NCBI RefSeq assembly: GCF_900591205.1
Contig: NZ_UUPU01000051.1
Span: 1-40,861, forward strand
DNA from: Pseudomonas viridiflava
GTDB taxonomy: Bacteria; Pseudomonadota; Gammaproteobacteria; Pseudomonadales; Pseudomonadaceae
Length of the DNA stretch: 40,861 nucleotides
Direction of reading: 5' to 3'
The translations under genes and the position numbers were made by a program. The notes under the pieces are model-generated. The model searched no databases. It was not told the origin of the DNA and saw only the letters and a program-made list of their open reading frames with translations. Positions 16,684-24,731 of the stretch are shown here, piece by piece. Numbering within the stretch: position 1 is the first letter of the stretch; each line of letters begins with the position of its first letter.

Positions 16684-16777
16684 GTGGCGAGTGAGCTTGC
16701 TCGCGCTCGGGTGCGCAACGCCCGCAAAATTCCTCGGCCGCTTCGCTGCCCAACGGGAGCAAGCTCCCTCGCCACAC
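16684..16777. repeat. Imperfect REP-type inverted repeat
   Basis: The left unit GTGGCGAGTGAGCTTGCTCG (from 16684) is answered by an inverted GTGGCGAGGGAGCTTGCTCC-type unit (16749-16777). The copies are diverged. The element lies between the convergent Gre-like and cysB genes, where no other terminator is visible. Confidence 0.65.
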
Positions 16778-16802
16778 ACGCTTTTCTCTGCTGGGACGGG
16801 TA

Positions 16803-17777
16803 TCAGTGAACCGGCAGTTCCACGCCGTCAAACAGCTCTTCCAGTTCCTGCTTGTTGTGGCACTGGATCGCCTTGGCCATGACTTCGCGGGTCAGGTGCG
16901 GTGCGAATTTCTCGATGAAGTCGCACATGAAACCACGCAGGAAGGTGCCACGGCGGAAGCCGATCTTGGTCACGCTGGACTCGAACAGCTCGCTGGCATC
17001 AAGTACTACCAGGTCTTTATCGAGGGCGGTGTCGACTGCCATTTTGGCCACGATGCCCACGCCCAGCCCCAGGCGAACATACGTCTTGATCACGTCGGCG
17101 TCGGCGGCGGTGAACACCACTTTCGGCGTAAGGCCGCGATGGCTGAAGGCTTCGTCGAGCTTGGAGCGGCCGGTGAAACCGAACACGTAGGTCACGATCG
17201 GGTATTCCGCCAGGGCTTCCAGGGTCAACTTCGGCAGCTTGGCCAGCGGGTGGCCCTGGGGCACGACCACGCAACGGTTCCAGCGATAGCACGGCATCAT
17301 CACCAAGTCACCGAACAGCTCCAGGGCTTCGGTGGCGATGGCGAAATCGACGGTGCCGTCGGCGGCCATTTCGGCGATCTGCATCGGCGAACCCTGGTGC
17401 ATGTGCAGGGCCACGTCGGGGTATTGCTTGATGAAATCGCGGATCACCGGCGGCAAGGCATAACGCGCCTGAGTGTGGGTGGTGGCGATCGACAGGGTGC
17501 CTTTTTTCTCGTTGGAGAATTCCTGGGCGATCTGCTTGATACTTTCGACTTTGCGCAGGATCTCGCCGGCGGTAGTGATGATGCGCTCACCGGCCGGGGT
17601 AACGCGGGTGAGGTGCTTGCCGCTGCGTGCGAACACTTCGACGCCCAGCTCGTCTTCGAGCAGGCGGATCTGCTTGCTGATACCGGGTTGCGAGGTGTAA
17701 AGGCTTTGAGCGGTAGCGGAAACGTTGAGGTCGTGGTGCGCCACTTCCCAGATGTAGCGCAGTTGTTGAAGCTTCAT
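16803..17777 (-). CDS. cysB: CysB, LysR-type master regulator of cysteine biosynthesis
   Basis: CysB activates sulfate assimilation and sulfonate-use genes, responding to N-acetylserine/O-acetylserine. The 324-residue protein has the invariant opening MKLQQLRYIWEV, an HTH at about 16-45 (NVSATAQSLYTSQPGISKQIR), and the effector-site segments TTHTQARYALP (about 100-110) and GFTGRSKLDEAF. Length is exactly that of the family. GAGGGA precedes the ATG. The upstream gap contains AT-rich TATAGTTATATA sequence on its strand, suitable for a promoter. CysB is usually autoregulated, but I cannot delimit an operator. Confidence 0.97.
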   Translation of the reverse strand: MKLQQLRYIWEVAHHDLNVSATAQSLYTSQPGISKQIRLLEDELGVEVFARSGKHLTRVTPAGERIITTAGEILRKVESIKQIAQEFSNEKKGTLSIATTHTQARYALPPVIRDFIKQYPDVALHMHQGSPMQIAEMAADGTVDFAIATEALELFGDLVMMPCYRWNRCVVVPQGHPLAKLPKLTLEALAEYPIVTYVFGFTGRSKLDEAFSHRGLTPKVVFTAADADVIKTYVRLGLGVGIVAKMAVDTALDKDLVVLDASELFESSVTKIGFRRGTFLRGFMCDFIEKFAPHLTREVMAKAIQCHNKQELEELFDGVELPVH

Positions 17778-17881
17778 ATGTGTCCCTCAAAGCAGATAGA
17801 CGCCACGGGTATCAGCGACGGTATATAACTATATTAAAGGTTTGACGCATAAATCTAGAACTTTTTATCCTTTTCTATCCA

Positions 17882-18382
17882 TCACATGTCATCACTGCGT
17901 CGACGTTGTAACGAAGGCACCAGGTAAACCGGCACGGTAGACAGCTGCAGCACCCGCGCAGCGGTGCGCCCAAGCGGGGTGGCGGCCGCCGTCGCATGGC
18001 TGTGACTGCCGACGATCAACAGATCGACGGACAGTTTGCGCAACTGGTCGAGTATCACTTCGCACGGGTCCCCCTGGATCACGCGCACTGAACGAATCAG
18101 TTTCAGATCCTGCTCCCCGTCCCCCAACTCTTCGCGAAAACTGTCCAGCACGCGCTGCTCGATCGTCGCCATTACGGTGGTCAGCCCCTGGCTTTGCCAT
18201 TCACTCAGGGCCTTCTCATCAAGGTAGCTCTGCAACACTGATTCAGCGAACAACCCGATGGGCTCGACCACATGAATCACATACAGATCAGACTTGAACG
18301 TTCGCGCCAGCGCCAGCGCATGCTGCATCACATAGGGCGCATACAGACCGAGGTCCGTGGCGTACAGCATCGAACGAATCAT
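17882..18382 (-). CDS. UspA-family universal stress protein
   Basis: The 166-residue single-domain Usp has YATDLG (7-12) at the first strand and LLIVGSHSHATAAATPLGRTAARVL near the C-terminus. The usual ATP-binding signature G-2x-G-9x-G(S/T) is altered: the second Gly is Ser (GSHS) and the last Gly is followed by Arg. It may therefore belong to the non-ATP-binding UspA type. AGGAGG precedes the ATG. It lies just upstream of cysB on the same strand, 104 bp away. Confidence 0.87.
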   Translation of the reverse strand: MIRSMLYATDLGLYAPYVMQHALALARTFKSDLYVIHVVEPIGLFAESVLQSYLDEKALSEWQSQGLTTVMATIEQRVLDSFREELGDGEQDLKLIRSVRVIQGDPCEVILDQLRKLSVDLLIVGSHSHATAAATPLGRTAARVLQLSTVPVYLVPSLQRRRSDDM

Positions 18383-18448
18383 AAAACCTCCTGGTCTGCC
18401 AGGACGGCGGAGATTGGATGAGCTTAGCAGCGCCGAGTGGAATTCGAA

Positions 18449-19366
18449 TCAGCTCTCGGTCTGGATCCTTACCTCATTACTGATGCCATGCGGTACATGC
18501 CCGGTGGCCACCACCTCCCTGGCCTTCTCGCAATGCCCGGCCTGGTCATCGAAAAACACATCGGCGGCAAACGCCTCCAGGAACGCGGATTTTTCCAGGC
18601 CACCCAGGAACAGTGATTCGTCCAGGCGGATATCCCATTCACGCAAGGTGCGAATCACCCGCTCGTGGGACGGCGCCGAACGGGCCGTGACCAACGCGGT
18701 GCGGATCGGGCAAGCTTCGTCCGCAAACTCCCGCTGCAACAGGTTCAGCGCAGCCAGGAAGCCCTTGAAGGGCCCGCCATGCAAGGGCTGGCGCGCCGAC
18801 TCACGCTCGCTGGCCTGGAACGCCTCCAACCCGCCGGACTGGTACACGCGCTCCGACTCATCGGAAAACAGCACCGCGTCACCGTCAAAGGCAATCCGCA
18901 ATTCCTCGCTGGAGGCCCGGCGTGCACCGCCCGACAGAATCGTCGCCGCGGCAAAGCCTGCATCGAGCGCGCTGCGCACATCCTCGGCGTGGGTGGAAAG
19001 AAACAGATGGCAACCGAATGCAGCGAGATAAGGGTAAGGACTGCGCCCGCCGACGAAGGCTGCACGGGAGATATCGAGCCCGTAATGCTGGATCGAATTG
19101 AACACGCGCAGCCCGGTATCGGCACTGTTGCGCGACACCAGCACCACTTCGACCCGAGCACGGCCCAGGCTGACATTGAGGCTGAGCAGCTTCTTGACCA
19201 ACGGGAAGGCGTCGCCGGGCTCGAGGATCTCTTCCTCGTGTTCAATCTGATATTTGCGGTACGCCTCCACCCCTTGGGCCAGGTAGACCTTGTGGCTGTC
19301 GCTCAGGTCAAACAGTGCCCGCGAAGAAATCGCCAGCACCAGCTTGTCACCCAATCCCTTTGCCAT
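18449..19366 (-). CDS. 5'-nucleotidase (NT5C1/PF06189-like)
   Basis: The 305-residue protein resembles cytosolic 5'-nucleotidase family PF06189, related to eukaryotic NT5C1, which dephosphorylates nucleoside monophosphates. Blocks visible are LVLAISSRALFDL (about 9-21), VEVVLVSRNSADTG (about 72-85), AAFVGGRSPYPYLAAF (about 102-117), IAFDGDAVLFSDESE (about 158-172), and FLGGLEKSAFLEAF with VFFDDQ near the end. ATG at 19366 has GGGGGA upstream. It is the last gene of a thioredoxin-panE-nucleotidase run, 15 bp after panE. Confidence 0.83.
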   Translation of the reverse strand: MAKGLGDKLVLAISSRALFDLSDSHKVYLAQGVEAYRKYQIEHEEEILEPGDAFPLVKKLLSLNVSLGRARVEVVLVSRNSADTGLRVFNSIQHYGLDISRAAFVGGRSPYPYLAAFGCHLFLSTHAEDVRSALDAGFAAATILSGGARRASSEELRIAFDGDAVLFSDESERVYQSGGLEAFQASERESARQPLHGGPFKGFLAALNLLQREFADEACPIRTALVTARSAPSHERVIRTLREWDIRLDESLFLGGLEKSAFLEAFAADVFFDDQAGHCEKAREVVATGHVPHGISNEVRIQTES

Positions 19367-19381
19367 GGTGTTTCCCCCCAA

Positions 19382-20335
19382 TCAGCGGTTGTGCCGATCT
19401 ATAAAACTCAATGCCTGATACAGCGCCTGCATACGTGGCAGTTCACAACCGGCGGCTTTGGCCGCAGCCAGTGGCCGGGCGTAGATCGCCGCCAGTTCCA
19501 GCGGGCGTTTGTGTACATGATCGTGGTACATGCTGGGCAGGTAGTCGTCCATGGTTTCGGTCATGGCGAACATCTGCTCGGCGTAGCTTGCAGGGATTTC
19601 GTGGCCGCAGGCGTGGGCGCCTTTGACGACCTCCGCCATCAATGCCTGGATCAGCTCGCGGCTGGATTCATCCGCCATCATCGCTGTGGTGCCGGTGCCC
19701 AGCAATACCGACAGGCCGTTGTAGGGCACATTCCACACCAGCTTATGCCAGCGGGCCTGATGCACATTGGCCATCGCCTGCGATTCGATCCCGGCGGCGT
19801 GAAACAGCGCGGCGCCCTCTTCGACAATCGCCTGCCGGCGCGCTTCATCATTGGCCGCAGTGCCACTGTGATAGCCAAGATTGACTCGGCCCAGGGCCTG
19901 ATGCTCGACCACGCCAGGCGCGGAACGGTGCACGCCGATGTAACACAGCCCGCCCAACAGGTGCAGGGAGGGCGGCAAGTGCTCACGCAGGCTGTCTTCG
20001 ACATCGAGGCCGTTTTGCAGCAGCACCACTTTGGCGCCCGGCGCGGCGACCTGGGCGAGCGTCGGGGCCAGCTCCACATTGCCCGTGGACTTGGTGCCTA
20101 CCAGCAACCAGTCGCACGGCGGCATATCGGCGGCGCGGGCATAAGCCTGCACCGGGTGCAGGTACAGGCTGCCATGCAACGTGCTGTTGAGGTGCAGGCC
20201 GTGTTCGCTGACCGCCGCGTATTCGCTGCGCAACAGGAAGTGCACATCGAAACCGGCGCGTGCCAGCATCATGCCGTAGAACCCACCGATAGCACCGGTG
20301 CCGATGATGCCGATACGGGGCGACTGTACTGTCAT
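19382..20335 (-). CDS. panE: 2-dehydropantoate 2-reductase family (ketopantoate reductase)
   Basis: This family makes NADPH-dependent pantoate for pantothenate/CoA synthesis, although paralogues act on other 2-keto acids. The 317-residue protein has the nucleotide-binding GIIGTGAIGG (about 9-18), KSTGN (catalytic-site region), LQNGLDVEDSL (conserved Asn), and HKLVWNVPYNGLS with the essential lysine. ATG at 20335 has GAGGA and overlaps the thioredoxin-like gene stop (ATGA). Any longer upstream reading lies inside that gene. Because Pseudomonas often has several panE-type genes, the symbol is by family rather than proven role. Confidence 0.85.
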   Translation of the reverse strand: MTVQSPRIGIIGTGAIGGFYGMMLARAGFDVHFLLRSEYAAVSEHGLHLNSTLHGSLYLHPVQAYARAADMPPCDWLLVGTKSTGNVELAPTLAQVAAPGAKVVLLQNGLDVEDSLREHLPPSLHLLGGLCYIGVHRSAPGVVEHQALGRVNLGYHSGTAANDEARRQAIVEEGAALFHAAGIESQAMANVHQARWHKLVWNVPYNGLSVLLGTGTTAMMADESSRELIQALMAEVVKGAHACGHEIPASYAEQMFAMTETMDDYLPSMYHDHVHKRPLELAAIYARPLAAAKAAGCELPRMQALYQALSFIDRHNR

Positions 20336-20718
20336 GGCAGTTCCTCTGGAGTACGCGTAAGCGCTTGATGGATCGCGGTGGTAAGGTCGGCAAGTGTGAG
20401 GCGTGCCTGCAATTGCCCAAGGAATTGACCCTCGCACACCACGAACAACGCCGGCAAATGAAAGATCTGGTAGCGCTCGACCGCACCGCCGTTGTGCCCG
20501 GCATCTACCCAGCACACGCGGTCCACCGGCAAGCGCCAGCCCGGCAATTGCTGGCGGGCCCAACGGCAACTGGAACACCCGACACTGGTAAACACCACGA
20601 GCGAAATACCTGGCAATCCCAGCAATTGCTGGTCAATATCCAGGTCGGTCAATTCCAGTTCCTTCACTATACTGCTGCCACCGCCGTCAACTGGACGGTG
20701 CTCGGAGTCCGTGTACAT
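20332..20718 (-). CDS. Thioredoxin-fold protein with CSSC motif
   Basis: The 128-residue protein has a thioredoxin-like domain: LVVFTSVGCSSCRWARQQLPG (about 41-61) with a CxxC pair (CSSC), WVDAG, and the cis-proline loop FHLPALFVV (about 86-94). There is no signal peptide, so it should be cytosolic. It is the first gene of an operon with panE (4-bp overlap) and a nucleotidase. Its ATG (20716-20718) overlaps the ATG of the divergent PilZ gene by two bases. A GTG at 20667 is an alternative start closer to the domain and would remove that overlap. Confidence 0.75.
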   Translation of the reverse strand: MYTDSEHRPVDGGGSSIVKELELTDLDIDQQLLGLPGISLVVFTSVGCSSCRWARQQLPGWRLPVDRVCWVDAGHNGGAVERYQIFHLPALFVVCEGQFLGQLQARLTLADLTTAIHQALTRTPEELP

Positions 20719-21151
20719 GGGTCGTTTTTTACCTCACCCTGATGATGTCGCTGCCCTGCTAATCCAACGCCCCTCACCTGCCCTACCCCGCCAACGCCTG
20801 CACACTATCGGCCTGGGCGGGATCGCCTGCAATTGGCCGCGTGCCTGGCGCCAAGGCACAGCAGTTGATCTGCACATCCCGTCCCTGGGCGCCACTGCCC
20901 GCTACCCGGGCTATGTAGCGTGGTGCCGCAAGGTCGAAAACGGTTACCGCATCGGCATCTCGTTCACCGATGAGCATGCACTGTTCGGCGCACGCATGGG
21001 TGAGCAAGCATGCCGGATGGAGCGCTACTGCCGCCAGCACGAAGACGCAGAGCCGACGCCTGAACAACTCGAAGCCCTGGCCCGCGAGTGGGTGGCGCGT
21101 CATGCCGGCGAGTTCTCCCATGAGGCATTTGTGCGGCCGGCACTCGATTAA
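20717..21151 (+). CDS. PilZ-domain protein with atypical c-di-GMP signature
   Basis: The 144-residue protein has a PilZ-like beta-barrel: RQRLHTIGLGGIACN (about 25-39), LHIPSLGATARYPGYVAWCRK and YRIGISFTDEHALFGARM. This is followed by a helical C-terminal tail. The canonical RxxxR..(D/N)xSxxG cyclic-di-GMP signature is not intact; the second part reads TIGLGG. Ligand binding is therefore uncertain. CGGAG lies upstream of the ATG. Its start codon overlaps that of the divergent thioredoxin-like gene, so the two genes must carry each other's promoters inside their coding sequences. Confidence 0.78.
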   Translation: MGRFLPHPDDVAALLIQRPSPALPRQRLHTIGLGGIACNWPRAWRQGTAVDLHIPSLGATARYPGYVAWCRKVENGYRIGISFTDEHALFGARMGEQACRMERYCRQHEDAEPTPEQLEALAREWVARHAGEFSHEAFVRPALD

Positions 21152-21281
21152 ACCGGGCTTTGCCCATTGTCGCGGGCCCGTGTTACGCGCTAAGGTTCCT
21201 CCCCCCTGCATTCAAATCATGCTGTGCCCGCCGCACGGGGATGGCTGGCGGCCGGCACCCGTGACCCTGGCGAGTAACACG

Positions 21282-22358
21282 ATGGCTGATTTACCGATCA
21301 ATGACCTTAACGTCGAATCCAACGAGACCCTGATCACACCCGATCAGCTCAAGCGCGAAATCCCTTTGAGCGACGCTGCCCTGCAGACCGTCACCAAAGG
21401 CCGCGAAGTCATCCGTAACATTCTCGACGGCACCGACCACCGCCTCTTCGTTGTAATCGGGCCTTGCTCGATCCACGACCTCAAGGCGGCCCACGAATAC
21501 GCCGAGCGCCTCAAGGTGCTGGCGGCAGAAGTGTCCGACACTTTGTACCTGGTGATGCGCGTCTATTTCGAAAAACCGCGCACCACTGTCGGCTGGAAAG
21601 GCTTGATCAACGACCCGTACCTGGACGACTCGTTCAAGATCCAGGACGGCTTGCACATCGGTCGCCAACTGCTGCTGGACCTGGCTGAAATGGGCCTGCC
21701 GACCGCTACCGAAGCCCTCGACCCGATCTCCCCGCAGTACCTGCAGGACCTGATCAGTTGGTCGGCCATCGGCGCACGCACCACCGAATCCCAGACCCAC
21801 CGCGAAATGGCGTCCGGCCTGTCTTCGGCCGTGGGCTTCAAGAACGGCACCGACGGCGGCCTGACGGTGGCGATCAACGCACTGCAATCGGTCTCCAGCC
21901 CGCACCGTTTCCTGGGCATCAACCAGGAAGGGGGCGTGTCGATCGTCACCACCAAGGGCAACGCCTACGGCCACGTGGTGCTGCGCGGCGGCAACGGCAA
22001 GCCCAACTATGATTCGGTCAGCGTTGCGCTGTGCGAGCAGGCGCTGAACAAGGCCAAGATCAAACCGAACATCATGGTCGACTGCAGCCACGCCAACTCC
22101 AACAAAGACCCGGCCCTGCAACCGCTGGTGATGGAAAACGTCGCCAATCAGATCCTGGAAGGCAACCAGTCGATTATCGGCCTGATGGTCGAGAGCCACC
22201 TGAACTGGGGCTGCCAGGCAATTCCAAAAGACCTGGCCGACTTGCAGTACGGCGTGTCGATCACCGATGCCTGCATCGACTGGTCCGCCACCGAGACCAC
22301 CCTGCGCAGCATGCACGCCAAGCTCAAGGACGTATTGCCCAAACGCCAACGCGGCTGA
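21282..22358 (+). CDS. Class I DAHP synthase (AroF/G/H type)
   Basis: This is the first enzyme of the shikimate pathway, of the feedback-regulated E. coli AroG type. The 358-residue protein has VVIGPCSIHD (metal-site Cys, about 57-66), RVYFEKPRTTVGWKGL (about 92-107), GIRG-equivalent region SAIGARTTESQTHR (about 161-174), FKNGTDG, and DCSHANSNKDP (about 268-278). Which aromatic amino acid inhibits it cannot be decided by eye. The ATG at 21282 has only a weak GCGAG upstream. It is followed by a strong bidirectional terminator. Confidence 0.95.
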   Translation: MADLPINDLNVESNETLITPDQLKREIPLSDAALQTVTKGREVIRNILDGTDHRLFVVIGPCSIHDLKAAHEYAERLKVLAAEVSDTLYLVMRVYFEKPRTTVGWKGLINDPYLDDSFKIQDGLHIGRQLLLDLAEMGLPTATEALDPISPQYLQDLISWSAIGARTTESQTHREMASGLSSAVGFKNGTDGGLTVAINALQSVSSPHRFLGINQEGGVSIVTTKGNAYGHVVLRGGNGKPNYDSVSVALCEQALNKAKIKPNIMVDCSHANSNKDPALQPLVMENVANQILEGNQSIIGLMVESHLNWGCQAIPKDLADLQYGVSITDACIDWSATETTLRSMHAKLKDVLPKRQRG

Positions 22359-22367
22359 ATGGCGCAC

Positions 22368-22398
22368 ACAAAAACGCCGGGCTAGCCCGGCGTTTTTT
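22368..22398. terminator. Bidirectional intrinsic terminator
   Basis: The stem ACGCCGGG-CTAG-CCCGGCGT has A5 before and T6 after. It serves the class I DAHP synthase gene and the convergent GNAT gene. Confidence 0.92.
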
Positions 22399-22414
22399 AT
22401 TGTCTGCTGATCAC

Positions 22415-22696
22415 TCAGAGCTTGGCGGCATGGCGCTGGTGGCGCTCCATGTAGCGTTCGACATAGGAGCAGGACGGGATCACCGTGTAACCGGACTCTT
22501 CGGCGAACTTCAACGCCTCCTCGGTCAACGCCGCCGCAATACCACGGCCGCGCAGCGCGTTGGGCACGAAGGTCCGATAGATATCCAGGGTCTGTTTGCC
22601 GAGGTCCATATAGGTCAGATAGGCACGATGACCGTCCACATTGGTCTCGAACTGATGACCAGCCTGGTCATGGTGGATGGACAACGCCTCGCTCAT
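22415..22696 (-). CDS. Small GNAT-type N-acetyltransferase (PF14542-like)
   Basis: The 93-residue protein matches the minimal GNAT fold of the YidJ/YjdJ-like family. It has YLTYMDLGKQTLDIYRTFVP (two strands), the acetyl-CoA loop LRGRGIAAALTEEAL (about 48-62), and VIPSCSYVERYMERH at the end. Substrate is unknown. AGGAG precedes ATG at 22696; the longer in-frame reading is unsupported. The sequence AGGAGTAGTGATG before this gene is identical to that before the spermidine-synthase-like gene. Confidence 0.82.
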   Translation of the reverse strand: MSEALSIHHDQAGHQFETNVDGHRAYLTYMDLGKQTLDIYRTFVPNALRGRGIAAALTEEALKFAEESGYTVIPSCSYVERYMERHQRHAAKL

Positions 22697-23308
22697 CACT
22701 ACTCCTCGCGGGTCTTGGATTCTGACCCCTACCTTACCGATGTTTTTCCGGCGAAGGAACATCTACGCCACCCCGTGCCGGTTTCGACAACGAGAAAACC
22801 TATAGCGCTCACAACCAGCACGTAGGGAATAGTAGGCGCCAATCCTGCAATTGCTCAAGGCGCGCTCGTCATCCCCTGCCGCTGGTGGATATAGAAAGGG
22901 CCTCGATCAACCGGTGACCGATAGCCTGAACATTGCCGGCAGTTGAACCTTGAGACGAACTGGTGCTCTTAAAGTCACCTCTACATGGGTAAAAGATGCA
23001 GGGAAAGGTAAACGCTAGCTGAACGAAAGTGTCAGCCTCGATATATAAATTTTCATTTATTAACAAGGCTCAACGCATGCGGGCTGGCCCTTTCAGCCTG
23101 GATCCAATCTTCAGCGGATTGAAAAAAATTGGACAGTTTTTATACAAACCTCCAAAAGATTAGCCAAAATAGATTCGGCACAAGAATTTTTTTTGCTTCT
23201 TGCGCTACGTCAGTTTACTTACTACAAGTAATGAGTAGTATGTACGCCGGCTATCAACTCACTCTGAGAAAGTAGCCATTTAATAGAAAGTCCTTGAAGG
23301 GGAACACG
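22697..23308. other. 612-bp intergenic region upstream of oprI
   Basis: This is the longest gap in the window. The left part holds the promoter side of the GNAT gene. The right part (about 23030-23240) is markedly AT-rich, with several A/T runs, as expected before a very highly expressed gene. A possible oprI promoter lies at 23119-23146. A 65-codon open frame on the minus strand (22869-23066) has no good ribosome site or family resemblance. A small RNA gene cannot be excluded, but I see no clear terminator to define one. Confidence 0.5.
23119..23146 (+). promoter_or_regulatory. Candidate oprI promoter
   Basis: TTGAAA and TATACA are separated by 16 bp in an A/T-rich context. Transcription from here would give a leader of roughly 155 nt. 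Another possible pair nearer the gene (TTGCGC..TACAAG, around 23200-23230) fits less well. Confidence 0.35.
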
Positions 23309-23560
23309 ATGAACAACGTTCTGAAATTCTCTGCTCTGGCTCTGGCCGCAGTTCTGGCTACCGGTTGCAGCAGCGTCTCCAAAGAAACCGAAGCTCGTCT
23401 GACTGCAACTGAAGACGCAGCAGCTCGCTCCCAGGCTCGTGCAGACGAAGCCTACCGTAAAGCTGATGAAGCTCTGGCTGCTGCTCAAAAAGCACAACAG
23501 ACTGCTGACGAAGCTAACGAGCGCGCTCTGCGCATGCTTGAGAAAGCAAGCCGCAAGTAA
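23309..23560 (+). CDS. oprI: Outer membrane lipoprotein OprI (Lpp-type)
   Basis: OprI is the abundant murein lipoprotein of Pseudomonas. The 83-residue precursor has a lipoprotein signal with lipobox LATGC and lipidated Cys20. A continuous alanine-rich heptad coiled coil follows (about 25-75), then a C-terminal Arg-Lys whose lysine can be joined to peptidoglycan in Lpp-type proteins. The Shine-Dalgarno AAGGGG is strong and the codon choice is very regular, as expected for high expression. A terminator follows directly. The convergent neighbour is an L,D-transpeptidase, the enzyme class that attaches Lpp in E. coli. Confidence 0.98.
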   Translation: MNNVLKFSALALAAVLATGCSSVSKETEARLTATEDAAARSQARADEAYRKADEALAAAQKAQQTADEANERALRMLEKASRK

Positions 23561-23581
23561 TAATCCCTCGGGGTTGTTATC

Positions 23582-23612
23582 AAGCCGATCCATTCTTGGG
23601 TCGGCTTTTTTA
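23582..23612 (+). terminator. Intrinsic terminator of oprI
   Basis: An AAGCCGA-type arm pairs with TCGGCTT across a loop, followed by six T residues. It sits 20 bp after the oprI stop. Confidence 0.9.
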
Positions 23613-23633
23613 TTGCCTGAATGTTGAAGGGTG

Positions 23634-23697
23634 CTTGGTCCCGATGGCGGTGGTCAGTCACTGATGTGTTTACTGATACACCGCCATCGGGAGCAAG
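23634..23697. repeat. REP-like inverted repeat
   Basis: Arms 23634-23652 and 23679-23697 (core CCGATGGCGGTG / CACCGCCATCGG) are reverse complements with one mismatch over 19 bp. The right side continues into a GCCCCCTCCCAC REP tail that the left side lacks, so this looks like a REPIN with one truncated end. Confidence 0.65.
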
Positions 23698-23713
23698 CCC
23701 CCTCCCACAAGGT

Positions 23714-24682
23714 TTACTGCTGCAGGTCAATCGGTACGCTGGAGGCTATAGGCGCTGCACCTGGAACCCCGATCTCGGTCGGCAGGCCATCTTCGGCGGC
23801 GACCACATCCCGCACCTGATCCCAGTTCACCCGCAGGTTATTGGCCAGGTCCTCACGCTTGAGCAAGGCGTTGATCACCGCCGTGTGCTTATCGACCACC
23901 GACGGCGTACCGTCGTCGTTCAAAGGCGTATGCGCTTCGAGGTACACCTTGCCGCCACTGCTGCCGAACTTGTAGGCATCGTTGATGATGCGCACCGATG
24001 TCCCGACGGGCACCATGCCGGCCATCTCCAGCACGTTGTTGTTGAACATGCGGAAACAGCCGTGGCTGGTACGCGTACCGATGCCGAATTTCATGTTGGA
24101 GCCGTGGATCAGGTAGCCCGGCGTGCCCAGGGTGAACTTGAACGGCCCCAGGGGGTTGTCCGGGCCGGCCGGCACCACGTTGGGCAACGGGTCGCCGTTG
24201 GCGGCGTGCTCGGCCTTGATCGAGGCCGGCGGGGTCCAGGTCGGGTTCGGCGTCTTGGCGATAATACTGGTATGGGCGATTGGCGAACCCCAACCCTCGC
24301 GACCGATCCCCAGCGGGAAGGTGTAGACCACGTTCTGGCCCTTGGGGAAGTAGTACAGCCGGTATTCCGCCAGGTTGATCACGATGCCTTCGCGCGGCCC
24401 CGGCGGCAGGATGAAACGCGTCGGCAGCACGATCTCGGTGCCCGCCCCCGGCAACCAGGCATCGACGCCCGGGTTGGCCGCGACCATCTCCGAATAGCCC
24501 AGGTCATAGGTTGTGCCCAGGTCGGCAAAGGTGTCCTCATACTTGGCCTTGATCACCTGGACCTGACCGACGATGTCTTCACCCGGTGGTGGCAAGGGCA
24601 ACTGCAAAGCTGACGCAGAACCGGCCGCACAAAGTGCAGCGAGAGACAGGCAGCAGGTGACGACGGAAAGGCGCGACAACAT
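23714..24682 (-). CDS. L,D-transpeptidase (YkuD/ErfK family)
   Basis: This periplasmic enzyme cross-links peptidoglycan or attaches murein lipoprotein. The 322-residue protein has a signal peptide (about 1-25, ending SASA), a LysM-like region (TFADLGTTYDLGYSEMVAANPGVD, about 51-74) and the catalytic domain. The latter has IVINLAEYRLYYF and the active-site signature HGSNMKFGIG..SHGCFRM, with the nucleophilic Cys. ErfK, YbiS and YcfS in E. coli attach Lpp. The Lpp homologue OprI lies immediately opposite, making a similar role plausible. Alternatively it forms 3-3 cross-links. Confidence 0.92.
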   Translation of the reverse strand: MLSRLSVVTCCLSLAALCAAGSASALQLPLPPPGEDIVGQVQVIKAKYEDTFADLGTTYDLGYSEMVAANPGVDAWLPGAGTEIVLPTRFILPPGPREGIVINLAEYRLYYFPKGQNVVYTFPLGIGREGWGSPIAHTSIIAKTPNPTWTPPASIKAEHAANGDPLPNVVPAGPDNPLGPFKFTLGTPGYLIHGSNMKFGIGTRTSHGCFRMFNNNVLEMAGMVPVGTSVRIINDAYKFGSSGGKVYLEAHTPLNDDGTPSVVDKHTAVINALLKREDLANNLRVNWDQVRDVVAAEDGLPTEIGVPGAAPIASSVPIDLQQ

Positions 24683-24731
24683 CCGGAAAATCCTTCGCAG
24701 AACGACGGGTAGGTTAAAAGCGAGCCTTAGG

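Noticed and set aside
18665..20368. 567-codon plus-strand frame over the nucleotidase and panE
   Set aside because: It is antisense to two well-supported genes and has the usual shadow composition.
22869..23066. 65-codon minus-strand frame before oprI
   Set aside because: No ribosome site or recognisable domain is visible, and the composition resembles the surrounding non-coding DNA.
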